This document shows positions 20,196 to 25,313 of a stretch of DNA of 25,313 nucleotides, in pieces (the stretch's first letter is position 1; each line of letters begins with the position of its first letter). The notes beneath the pieces were generated by a model, which made no database searches, had not been told where the DNA came from, and saw nothing but the letters and a program-made list of their open reading frames with translations. The stretch is from a virus. The position numbers and the translations under genes were made by a program. The stretch is taken from positions 1 to 25,313 of IMG/VR virus record IMGVR_UViG_3300036945_000477. One strand, 5' to 3'.

Positions 20196-20460
20196 GCTTC
20201 AGTAATTCAAATAATGTTGCATACTGCACTTCAGGTTCCATGTGAAAGCCTGTGCCCCACACTACCCAAACTCTGCGCTTGTATAATTTTTGCCAAGCAA
20301 CACGTTTACCTGTGATTGTTTTTTTAGGGAAAATGACAAAGGTCTCTGTCCATGGGTAGCAGTCTGCACCGTTTTCAATAATAGTATATTCCACTTTGCG
20401 TTTTTTATAACCAATCATATCTAAGTTCCATCCTATGCTTCTTCCCCAGACTACTTTCAC
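20185..20460 (-). CDS. Small hypothetical protein of the tandem row (GTG start)
   Basis: 91 residues if GTG at 20460 is used, which overlaps the upstream stop (GTGA) and has GAGG, formed by the upstream L-R-W codons, 8 bases before. A longer GTG start at 20469 is possible. It is basic and Trp-rich (R-R-V-W-V-V-W-G-T-G-F) and ends E-V-Q-Y-A-T-L-F-E-L-L-K-H-E-D, a weak version of the shared ending. The function is unknown. Confidence 0.7.
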   Translation of the reverse strand: MKVVWGRSIGWNLDMIGYKKRKVEYTIIENGADCYPWTETFVIFPKKTITGKRVAWQKLYKRRVWVVWGTGFHMEPEVQYATLFELLKHED

Positions 20461-20684
20461 TGGGCCCACCTCAAAGCAAAGATTAATGCGTCTTCTGGGT
20501 TCTCAAATCTGTAGGCAAAACCTTCTGTTTTTTGCCAACCATGTAAATGAAATCTTCCACCAGGATACGTATTGACCCATTCTTGTATTTCGTTAACATT
20601 GTGATCAGGACTATCTAACATAGTTTTCCAAGTGATTACAATCTCAGTCCAGTTGGGTGGTGGCCAAGCAACAAATTGTATCAC
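20457..20684 (-). CDS. Small member of the tandem F-x-L-R-W family (GTG start)
   Basis: 75 residues from GTG 20684, overlapping the upstream TGA (GTGA) with GAGG upstream. It is Trp-rich (A-W-P-P-P-N-W-T, I-T-W-K-T-M-L) and contains I-Q-E-W-V-N-T-Y-P-G-G-R-F-H-L-H-G-W. The ending F-A-Y-R-F-E-N-P-E-D-A-L-I-F-A-L-R-W-A-Q is the textbook form of the family. Codons TTG AGG TGG form a strong ribosome-binding site for the next gene. The function is unknown. Confidence 0.75.
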   Translation of the reverse strand: MIQFVAWPPPNWTEIVITWKTMLDSPDHNVNEIQEWVNTYPGGRFHLHGWQKTEGFAYRFENPEDALIFALRWAQ

Positions 20685-20911
20685 GACCACCTCAACAGAA
20701 ACATTGTTATTTGTTTCTTAGTTCTAAACTTAAACGTATCAAAGCTCGTACGTGTGCCACAGTTGTTTCTAACACACCATTCCCAAACTACTTTCATGTC
20801 CTCTTCGGTTAGAAAATTTACATAGTTAGGATCATTGTATTCGTACTCGTCTGGAGCCGTTGCAACCAAATGCAGTTTCTTTGTGTTGTGGGCTTGCCAG
20901 TTGATCTTCAT
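20681..20911 (-). CDS. Small member of the tandem F-x-L-R-W family
   Basis: 76 residues from ATG 20911, which overlaps the upstream stop (ATGA); an ATG at 20917 is an alternative. It contains E-E-D-M-K-V-V-W-E-W-C-V-R-N-N-C-G and ends F-K-F-R-T-K-K-Q-I-T-M-F-L-L-R-W-S. The TTG AGG TGG codons near its end serve the next GTG start. Its own start lacks a clear ribosome site, so it depends on coupling. The function is unknown. Confidence 0.74.
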   Translation of the reverse strand: MKINWQAHNTKKLHLVATAPDEYEYNDPNYVNFLTEEDMKVVWEWCVRNNCGTRTSFDTFKFRTKKQITMFLLRWS

Positions 20912-21075
20912 AACCATTTGAGCGCAAATAATAGCGCATCCTTTTCATCTTCAAATTCAATGTAACTTAAATGTTGCAAGCGCCATCGTCCTTCAACACT
21001 GGGGCCGCATCTTTCAACAATCCAATCAAACATCTCATTAACTCTAGGATGTAGACATACATCAAATCGTGTCAT
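20908..21075 (-). CDS. Small member of the tandem F-x-L-R-W family (55 residues)
   Basis: A short ORF between two family members: ATG 21075 overlaps the upstream stop (ATGA) with GAGG five bases before, and TGA at 20910-20908 overlaps the next start. It contains V-N-E-M-F-D-W-I-V-E-R-C-G-P and ends Y-I-E-F-E-D-E-K-D-A-L-L-F-A-L-K-W-L, matching the neighbours. Here the motif has Lys (AAA) in place of Arg (AGG), and the downstream start correspondingly lacks a ribosome site. It is easily missed because of its length. The function is unknown. Confidence 0.78.
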   Translation of the reverse strand: MTRFDVCLHPRVNEMFDWIVERCGPSVEGRWRLQHLSYIEFEDEKDALLFALKWL

Positions 21076-21341
21076 AGCCACCTCATCATAAACCAGGCGG
21101 CCTCTTTTTTGTCTTCAAATAAGAAACGCTTGCCTCGACTCATTTTATAACCTTTGCAATTCTTATCTAACCATTCTTTAATTTCAGCAACTCGTTCTTG
21201 AGACTGTCTTGGAGAAAATTCAACTTCAGTCCAGCCCATATCCTTGTATAATGAAGCAAGTACATCAAAGTCAATATCTTCAGCTAGATCTTTGGCCGCA
21301 CGGTTTACTGCTTCTTCAATAGCATCATGTTCAAATTTCAC
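21072..21341 (-). CDS. Member of the tandem F-x-L-R-W family (GTG start)
   Basis: 89 residues from GTG 21341, with GAGG seven bases upstream inside the upstream gene's L-R-W codons. The N-terminal half is acidic and helical (A-I-E-E-A-V-N-R-A-A-K-D-L-A-E-D), then V-A-E-I-K-E-W-L-D-K-N-C-K-G. It ends R-F-L-F-E-D-K-K-E-A-A-W-F-M-M-R-W-L. The stop overlaps the next ATG (ATGA). No alternative ATG lies near the start. The function is unknown. Confidence 0.74.
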   Translation of the reverse strand: MKFEHDAIEEAVNRAAKDLAEDIDFDVLASLYKDMGWTEVEFSPRQSQERVAEIKEWLDKNCKGYKMSRGKRFLFEDKKEAAWFMMRWL

Positions 21342-21561
21342 TTGACCACCTCAATACAAACCAAGTAAAATGCTTTGGGTCTTTAAAAGAAAATGTAGTA
21401 TTACCAAACATACTGTGTATTGTCCAATTTACCTGCATGCCTTCCCAATCCTTAACCACACGTTCGCTGATCCAGTTGCCTGGACCAAAATGTGAACTAC
21501 ACCAATTTTGCATCTCTTGATGCAAGTGGTATTGCTCTTTACCAAACGTTATAAAGCTCAT
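21331..21561 (-). CDS. Member of the tandem F-x-L-R-W family
   Basis: 76 residues, ATG overlapping the upstream stop (ATGA). It contains E-M-Q-N-W-C-S-S-H-F-G-P-G-N-W-I-S-E-R-V, a pattern shared loosely with its neighbours (helix, W-C/W-L, then G-P-G-x-W), and ends F-S-F-K-D-P-K-H-F-T-W-F-V-L-R-W-S-S-E-I. It appears as a small alpha/beta unit. The function is unknown. Confidence 0.74.
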   Translation of the reverse strand: MSFITFGKEQYHLHQEMQNWCSSHFGPGNWISERVVKDWEGMQVNWTIHSMFGNTTFSFKDPKHFTWFVLRWSSEI

Positions 21562-21950
21562 GAAAACTTCATCCCTAACATTGTGTATAATTTCTCATTC
21601 ATGTCAAACACACTACGGAACCGAGAGCCACGAACTGGATGTTCGCTCCATTGGTCTTTCTTCTTAGTGCGTACCCACGTAGCAATAGGCGAACTAACTG
21701 CAACTGTGTGCCACTGCTCACCGTCAACAAGTGCGCTGTCAACAACTTCAAATAAAGGTTTTTGAGAAAACATGTCTTCCCACTGCTGTGCATATTGATA
21801 ATACATTGACTTGCCAGTCTGGCGACCAGCAGTGTACACCATCAACTCGCTTGGAGCGATACCGCCAGATAGGTTAGACATTAAATCTTTCTGGAACGGC
21901 AGCATCGCTTCCATATCGTAGCAAAAAGAGTGATCGGTATCGTTCGTCAT
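21558..21950 (-). CDS. Hypothetical protein with P-loop-like motif
   Basis: 130 residues. A Walker-A-like A-G-R-Q-T-G-K-S lies near residues 41-48, in a context (E-L-M-V-Y-T-A-G-R-Q-T-G-K-S) that resembles the start of terminase-type ATPases. No Walker B is visible, and the protein is far too short for a terminase. A second block, F-E-V-V-D-S-A-L-V-D-G-E-Q-W-H-T-V, occurs in my memory of small T4-like phage proteins, so it may be a conserved phage family rather than a fragment. It overlaps the previous gene by 77 bases. ATG at 21914 is an alternative start. Confidence 0.7.
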   Translation of the reverse strand: MTNDTDHSFCYDMEAMLPFQKDLMSNLSGGIAPSELMVYTAGRQTGKSMYYQYAQQWEDMFSQKPLFEVVDSALVDGEQWHTVAVSSPIATWVRTKKKDQWSEHPVRGSRFRSVFDMNEKLYTMLGMKFS

Positions 21951-22137
21951 AAAAATCCAAATGAACAGTGGTAAGTTTCCTAGTCACGCCCGGATCCCAC
22001 GCAGAGTGTTCTCGAGTAGTAAACCCAAGTTTGCGTTTCATTTTTTCACGGATCATCCAAACACTTGGTGGATTATCTCTTTTTATTTTACAGAGTATAT
22101 CATCCCATTCGGACAAAGTGTAGACAAGGGGCTTCAT
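21874..22137 (-). CDS. First member of the tandem family, possibly leaderless mRNA
   Basis: 87 residues. It contains L-S-E-W-D-D-I-L-C-K-I and the ending H-L-D-F-Y-D-E-R-Y-R-S-L-F-L-L-R-Y-G, then 11 extra residues that overlap the next gene. It has no ribosome-binding site. The -10 box of the promoter (22148-22143) ends only five bases before the ATG, so transcription may begin at the start codon. It is the promoter-proximal gene of the row running to folA. The function is unknown. Confidence 0.72.
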   Translation of the reverse strand: MKPLVYTLSEWDDILCKIKRDNPPSVWMIREKMKRKLGFTTREHSAWDPGVTRKLTTVHLDFYDERYRSLFLLRYGSDAAVPERFNV

Positions 22138-22142
22138 GCTAT

Positions 22143-22171
22143 ATTATAACATGCGCCCCTGAATAAATCAA
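22143..22171 (-). promoter_or_regulatory. Extended -10 promoter of the small-gene row
   Basis: On the - strand: TTGATT (22171-22166), 17-base spacer, TATAAT (22148-22143) preceded by TGT, which completes an extended -10 element. It would drive the coupled row from 22137 down to folA. Confidence 0.8.
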
Positions 22172-22189
22172 CTCAGAACGAGCGTATTG

Positions 22190-22630
22190 TTATTCTTCTA
22201 AGCCGTCTGCTCGCATACGTTTAGCACGTTCGTTCTCAACTTCTTCTGCATGTTTTGAGCACAGTGTTCGAATCCAGCCTCCACCACTACGTTGACCAGG
22301 CGATCCACAAACATCACAAGTGTGACCACTCATAGTCTCTGCCATAGTAACTAGTCCACTAATGTAGTCATCACCACCATCGTAATAAAAACGAAGTGTA
22401 CCAAACTTCTCTTTGACTTGTTGAACTGTTACTTGTGTGATCGCTTGCCCTTGCTTGACTCGCCAATCAATGTGACTTTGAATGTTAGAGCACAGAGCAT
22501 GAATTATGTTATACCAGCCATCACCACATGCAAATCCCCAACACATGTTAGTTTCTGTTTCTGGTGCGTAACGATTAACAAATAACTTTGGGAACTCTTT
22601 ACAAAGTTGTTGGTCTAGGCTTTCTTGCAT
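22190..22630 (-). CDS. Conserved hypothetical protein with zinc-finger-like Cys/His cluster
   Basis: 146 residues. The C-terminal half has K-E-K-F-G-T-L-R-F-Y-Y-D-G-G-D-D, then C-D-V-C-G-S-P-G-Q-R and, after W-I-R-T-L, C-S-K-H, a likely C-x2-C...C-x2-H zinc site. The N-terminal half has W-G-F-A-C-G-D-G-W-Y-N-I-I. I have met this combination in phage and bacterial proteins of unknown function, so it is a conserved family. AAAGG precedes the ATG. It overlaps the end of the upstream gene. It may bind nucleic acid through the zinc site. Confidence 0.78.
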   Translation of the reverse strand: MQESLDQQLCKEFPKLFVNRYAPETETNMCWGFACGDGWYNIIHALCSNIQSHIDWRVKQGQAITQVTVQQVKEKFGTLRFYYDGGDDYISGLVTMAETMSGHTCDVCGSPGQRSGGGWIRTLCSKHAEEVENERAKRMRADGLEE

Positions 22631-23099
22631 TTGATTTACCTTTAGGTGGAAAGTTACGACGTTTTGGTTTTGGTGCTACTGCACCTGCACCGCTTGTATA
22701 CATTTCTTTCTTGGCCAGCTCTGCACGTTCAATTGCGGCATTAACTTCTTCTGGAGTTGGGTCATACACGTCTTCAAATTCTTGTGCATGATTAGTTGCC
22801 GCCTCTGGAAGCGTAATCCCAACTTTACCTAAAAAGCGTGTTTCTGCAAACCCAACTTCTTTCATTGATCTATAGCATCCAATAGGACCCTTAGCATCTT
22901 GACTAATCTGTTCCCAGCTTCTAACTTCTAGTATTGGGTCAATTTCAGTTGGAACTTCAACTATGTAAAATTCTGCGTCAGCAGGATAGCCTGCGTGTGC
23001 TAAATCAAAAATATCTACTATGATTCCCTTGTGCAATTTACCATTGCCCAAATGTATCCAAACTGTTTCTTTTAAATTATATTCTGTTTTTGTTTTCAT
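22599..23099 (-). CDS. Hypothetical protein with basic C-terminal tail
   Basis: 166 residues. The first half looks like a small beta-barrel (E-T-V-W-I-H-L-G-N-G-K-L-H-K-G-I-I-V-D). The middle has C-Y-R-S-M-K-E-V-G-F-A-E-T-R-F. A helix (E-E-V-N-A-A-I-E-R-A-E-L-A-K-K-E) is followed by a disordered basic tail (P-K-P-K-R-R-N-F-P-P-K-G-K) that may bind nucleic acid. It starts 7 bases after the upstream stop without a clear ribosome site. The family is not recognised. Confidence 0.74.
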   Translation of the reverse strand: MKTKTEYNLKETVWIHLGNGKLHKGIIVDIFDLAHAGYPADAEFYIVEVPTEIDPILEVRSWEQISQDAKGPIGCYRSMKEVGFAETRFLGKVGITLPEAATNHAQEFEDVYDPTPEEVNAAIERAELAKKEMYTSGAGAVAPKPKRRNFPPKGKSNARKPRPTTL

Positions 23100-23105
23100 C
23101 TTGTG

Positions 23106-23474
23106 TTACACGAATGCAAAGACCCATGCAATTAATCCTATGTAGGTTAAGTAGTGTAGCATTTGATCTACACCTAGCCAGAACCAAAACTCCTGGTTTG
23201 CTGGCGTATATTTTCTTGTAATATTCATTTTGGCCCAATCAATATGATAGTGACATACTGCATCAATAAAGCCAATTTTTAATACTAGCATTACACTTCC
23301 TATTACTGGGAAGAATATAAATGCTGTTAGCAGTCCATGCCATAAGGCATGATGTAAACCGCCTGGTGCACCGTATGTGCCTTTTTCATGAACCATCTTA
23401 TCCGTTTGTAAGATAAAGTCTGCGATAAAATGTTTGACCACAAGCAATGTGAACAGTATTACAATTAGTTCCAT
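23106..23474 (-). CDS. DUF3307-like integral membrane protein
   Basis: 122 residues from ATG 23474; a TTG start at 23510 would lie inside or next to the promoter and is rejected. Three to four membrane segments. Conserved polar positions within them: H-F-I-A-D-F-I-L-Q, G-G-L-H-H-A-L-W-H-G, D-A-V-C-H-Y-H-I-D-W-A-K and F-W-x-W-L-G-V-D-Q-M-L-H-Y-L-T-Y. This His/Asp pattern is characteristic of DUF3307 proteins found in phages and bacteria. Repeated membrane-embedded His and Asp suggest metal binding or an enzyme active site; the activity is unknown. It has a strong promoter directly upstream and GGAA before the ATG. Confidence 0.83.
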   Translation of the reverse strand: MELIVILFTLLVVKHFIADFILQTDKMVHEKGTYGAPGGLHHALWHGLLTAFIFFPVIGSVMLVLKIGFIDAVCHYHIDWAKMNITRKYTPANQEFWFWLGVDQMLHYLTYIGLIAWVFAFV

Positions 23475-23498
23475 ATAAATTCCATAGTATATGTTGCA

Positions 23499-23527
23499 AG
23501 TATACAACAATTAACTATCAAAGTCAA
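23499..23527 (-). promoter_or_regulatory. Sigma-70-like promoter on the - strand
   Basis: TTGACT (23527-23522), 17-base spacer, TATACT (23504-23499). It lies at the end of the upstream structural-type gene, serves the membrane protein and genes below it, and would give a very short leader of about 18 bases. Confidence 0.85.
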
Positions 23528-23529
23528 TA

Positions 23530-23922
23530 CTATATTTCGCCTGATTGTGCCAATTTGAGCATCAAACTATATTGTTCGTATGCTTTCTTCACTGCGGGAT
23601 ATTTGTCTCGCAAATGTCGTTCTGATTGTTTTTGTTCCATTAACGTTTCGAACAAGTTGTAGTGTCCAGTTTCTGCCATGTTGTTAAACACTTGGGCTTC
23701 AAAGTTGGCAATACGATCTAATTCACTTTCAGCAATTTCTACTGTATACAACGTTTCAGTTTCAAATGTAATACGATCATTTATAAACTTGTTGTAGTCG
23801 TCGTTGAATTGAAACATCTGCACATTTGCCTTAGTGTGGCGATATGCACGTTTGTTGCTGTCAACAATTCTAACACCGTGTCTGTGAACAAACTCTCTTA
23901 CTTCATTGGTTGGATTCGTCAT
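23530..23922 (-). CDS. Hypothetical protein, possible virion-associated, with K-A-Y-E-Q-Y ending
   Basis: 130 residues from ATG 23922, with AGGAACAGG upstream; a TTG start at 23946 is rejected. It contains R-E-F-V-H-R-H-G-V-R-I-V-D-S-N-K-R and I-A-E-S-E-L-D-R-I-A-N-F-E. The C-terminus, K-Y-P-A-V-K-K-A-Y-E-Q-Y-S-L-M-L-K-L, is similar to that of the upstream gene product (Y-E-A-L-Q-K-A-Y-K-H-Y-K-M-L-E-A-L). Such endings occur in T4-like cyanophage virion-related proteins as I recall. It overlaps the upstream gene by 20 bases. The function is unknown. Confidence 0.72.
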   Translation of the reverse strand: MTNPTNEVREFVHRHGVRIVDSNKRAYRHTKANVQMFQFNDDYNKFINDRITFETETLYTVEIAESELDRIANFEAQVFNNMAETGHYNLFETLMEQKQSERHLRDKYPAVKKAYEQYSLMLKLAQSGEI

Positions 23923-24352
23923 CCTGTTCCTCACATAATGCTTCAAGCATTTTGTAGTGTTTGTAGGCTTTTTGTAATGCCTCGTATTGTTTTAATTTTT
24001 TAGGATTGGGAACAAGTATTGCTAAACGCTTTTCCATTGTTTCCATCCAAGCATTTAAACTCTTGCCTTGTACTTTGATGTCGCCATCAAATTCAGCATC
24101 GCCTTTAACTTGTATACCTGGAGTTACAGAGTTAACAGTAAACGTTGGAGAAGTCCCCCAAGTCCCGTTTGATGTTAAGTATGCACCAGATGTACCATTC
24201 AAGGCCGATGTTGATATTGTACCACTACTAATGCCTGCGCCAGTATTGACTGTAATCGGACCGTAACCGCCAGCCCCTCCAAGGGTAGTTGTGTATGTAG
24301 TTCCTGCGCCCCCTGCACCTACTGGGACTGTTGTGTAGGTAGTCTGTGCCAT
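23903..24352 (-). CDS. Probable virion structural (fibre-like) protein
   Basis: 149 residues. The N-terminal 75 are Gly/Thr/Ser-rich with repeats (T-T-Y-T-T, G-A-G-G-A-G, I-S-S-G-T-I-S-T-S-A), as in tail-fibre or decoration proteins. Then V-K-G-D-A-E-F-D-G-D-I-K-V-Q-G-K-S-L resembles trimeric fibre chaperone-adjacent segments. The C-terminal part has W-M-E-T-M-E-K-R-L-A-I-L-V-P-N-P, a conserved ending found in T4-like marine phage structural proteins, followed by a coiled helix. It is probably a small virion protein with late expression. No late promoter is seen directly upstream; it may be read through from genes further up. Confidence 0.76.
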   Translation of the reverse strand: MAQTTYTTVPVGAGGAGTTYTTTLGGAGGYGPITVNTGAGISSGTISTSALNGTSGAYLTSNGTWGTSPTFTVNSVTPGIQVKGDAEFDGDIKVQGKSLNAWMETMEKRLAILVPNPKKLKQYEALQKAYKHYKMLEALCEEQDDESNQ

Positions 24353-24356
24353 AATA

Positions 24357-24647
24357 TTAAATTAGTTTAATACCGCTTGTTGACTCAAGGAATTGTTTAG
24401 CAAACATCTCATCAGTTCCTTCTGCAACAGTGACAGTAGATTTTAGTAAGCCGATAACTCTATCAGGACTTACTGTAAACAAGTAAGGCATTAATCCTGG
24501 ACCTTGTGGACCTTGTCCAATTACCATTGGACGACTTAGTCTATAATGTGTATCTGTTTCTTCAGATAACTTAGCGACAATTTCTTCTCCACTGGTTAGT
24601 TTTAAAGTAATTACTTCGCCTTGGGAAACGCCTTTGTTAATTAACAT
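24357..24647 (-). CDS. Small beta-rich protein, Sm-like pattern (paralogue of the 18264 gene)
   Basis: 96 residues. The core E-V-I-T-L-K-L-T-S-G-E-E-I-V-A-K-L-S and the following Y-R-L-S-R-P-M-V-I, then G-L-M-P-Y-L-F, align with the 18264-18542 product, so the two are paralogues about 6 kb apart. The G-E-E-I-V-A-K-L turn and strands suggest an Sm-like barrel but lack proof. AAGGA precedes the ATG. It lies just downstream of the glutaredoxin gene (one base apart). The role is unknown; RNA binding is one idea. Confidence 0.76.
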   Translation of the reverse strand: MLINKGVSQGEVITLKLTSGEEIVAKLSEETDTHYRLSRPMVIGQGPQGPGLMPYLFTVSPDRVIGLLKSTVTVAEGTDEMFAKQFLESTSGIKLI

Positions 24648-24648
24648 A

Positions 24649-24891
24649 TTATCCTTTTAAAGTTTCAAAAAATGTTTCGTCTTTACCAGCAAGACCCTGG
24701 AAGCCACCTGGTAAAAGAACTCCGTCATTAAAAATTTGTGGGACACTACGCAAGCCTTGATCCATTAGGAACTCACGTGCGTCTGGATTCTCTTCCATCA
24801 TAACTGTTTTAAATGGAATGCCTTTGCTTTCCAATAATGCCTTTGCTCTGTCACAAAATGGACAGTTGTTTTTTGAATATACTGTAATCAT
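24649..24891 (-). CDS. Glutaredoxin (NrdC-like)
   Basis: 80 residues, a complete glutaredoxin/thioredoxin fold. The redox motif is C10-P-F-C13, followed by R-A-K-A-L-L-E-S-K-G-I, then S-V-P-Q-I-F (the cis-Pro) and a G-G-F-type end (P-G-G-F-Q-G-L). It supplies electrons to ribonucleotide reductase, whose small subunit is encoded 9 bases upstream, so the pair works together in dNTP production. AAGGA precedes the ATG. Confidence 0.93.
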   Translation of the reverse strand: MITVYSKNNCPFCDRAKALLESKGIPFKTVMMEENPDAREFLMDQGLRSVPQIFNDGVLLPGGFQGLAGKDETFFETLKG

Positions 24892-24900
24892 TTTTAATCC

Positions 24901-25313
24901 TTATAGTGCTGGGAGTTCGTCATAATTAAGACTATCACTCATTACACCAATTACATAATTAGTGCTTTCATTTTCTTGTAATGCTGTTTGTTTCTTGCTT
25001 GTGTCACTATGCTTGTTGAACCAAGGGATAGGAGTAGACTTTGGAGCAGGGTTCTGATACTTGATACCAATTTGCTTCAATGCATCTGCGGCAGTATAGT
25101 CAACAAACTCTTTTAGAATGTTTGCGTTAAGACCAATCACTGGACCCATCTTAAACAAATAGTCTGCCCATTCTTTTTCTTCACGGATAACATCTTTGTA
25201 TAGTTGATATACTTCAACTTCACATTCTGCTTTGATATCTGCAAAGCGGCTGTCTTCTTTGATTACTTGGTTAATTAAGAAAGCTGTCCACCCTTTGTGT
25301 AGCAACTCGTCTT
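24901..25313 (-). CDS. nrdB: Ribonucleotide reductase small subunit, C-terminal part (cut by window edge)
   Basis: About 137 residues of the C-terminal end; the frame stays open to base 25313, where the first visible residues are D-E-L-L-H-K-G-W-T-A-F-L-I-N. This matches class Ia NrdB of T4-like phages. P-I-P-W-F-N-K-H and the end segment E-S-T-N-Y-V-I-G-V-M-S-D-S-L correspond to the C-terminal tail that binds the large subunit NrdA. The metal site lies mostly outside the window. It makes deoxyribonucleotides, with the glutaredoxin encoded next providing reduction. The TTG at 25305 is an internal Leu codon, not a start. Confidence 0.93.
   Translation of the reverse strand, partial: DELLHKGWTAFLINQVIKEDSRFADIKAECEVEVYQLYKDVIREEKEWADYLFKMGPVIGLNANILKEFVDYTAADALKQIGIKYQNPAPKSTPIPWFNKHSDTSKKQTALQENESTNYVIGVMSDSLNYDELPAL

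Noticed and set aside
23474-23510. Longer N-terminus for the DUF3307-like protein from TTG 23510
   Set aside because: The region overlaps the -10 box and the expected transcription start. ATG 23474 starts directly at the first membrane segment, as expected for the family.

Overview
The window looks like part of a large T4-like myovirus genome infecting a Gram-negative bacterium. The evidence is a phage rIIA/rIIB pair, a class I ribonucleotide reductase small subunit next to a glutaredoxin, a dihydrofolate reductase, T4-type RNA-repair enzymes, a PAAR-type tail-spike tip, and many short, overlapping, unrecognised genes. Moderate-to-low GC, almost no intergenic space and frequent ATGA/TAATG junctions fit this. 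An AhpC-AhpD pair and a 23-residue PqqA-like peptide suggest an aerobic host that makes pyrroloquinoline quinone. A methylotrophic proteobacterium is my inference, not something shown directly. No integrase, insertion sequence, tRNA, CRISPR array or gene-free stretch above 300 bases was seen.

Left part, + strand (1-17268): the end of ahpC, then ahpD, a free-standing pqqA, a small gene, an HD-type alarmone hydrolase, an NMN adenylyltransferase-Nudix fusion, three small genes, a macro-domain protein, a nicotinamide phosphoribosyltransferase and an AAA+ ATPase. Next come small genes and an overlapping phosphoesterase/polynucleotide kinase/RNA ligase cassette, a protein ending in an SSB-like acidic tail, and a SLOG-type nucleotide-binding protein. 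Then rIIA, rIIB, a group of membrane-associated proteins including an SPFH lipoprotein, a GIY-YIG-like protein and a ParB-like protein. Most transcription units start at strong sigma-70-like promoters (TTGACA, 16-17 bases, TATAAT/TATACT).

Right part, - strand (25313-17269): nrdB (cut by the window edge), glutaredoxin, a small possibly Sm-like protein, two probable virion-related proteins sharing a C-terminal motif, a DUF3307-like membrane protein and further hypothetical genes. Then follows a run of about ten short translationally coupled genes with a shared C-terminal motif (F-x-F-x-D ... F-x-L-R-W), then folA, a second Sm-like paralogue, an Ala/Gly-rich probable structural protein and the PAAR spike tip. 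The two strands converge at 17268/17269 with no spacer.

Likely functional logic: the two NAD genes together rebuild NAD+ from nicotinamide, and both carry the same unusual leader: a hairpin with an identical 13-base core followed by a second hairpin that hides the ribosome-binding site. This is the best candidate here for an undescribed regulatory RNA. NAD rebuilding, ADP-ribose handling, alarmone hydrolysis, RNA repair and peroxide removal together suggest an arsenal against host stress and anti-phage defences. PqqA suggests additional steering of host carbon oxidation.
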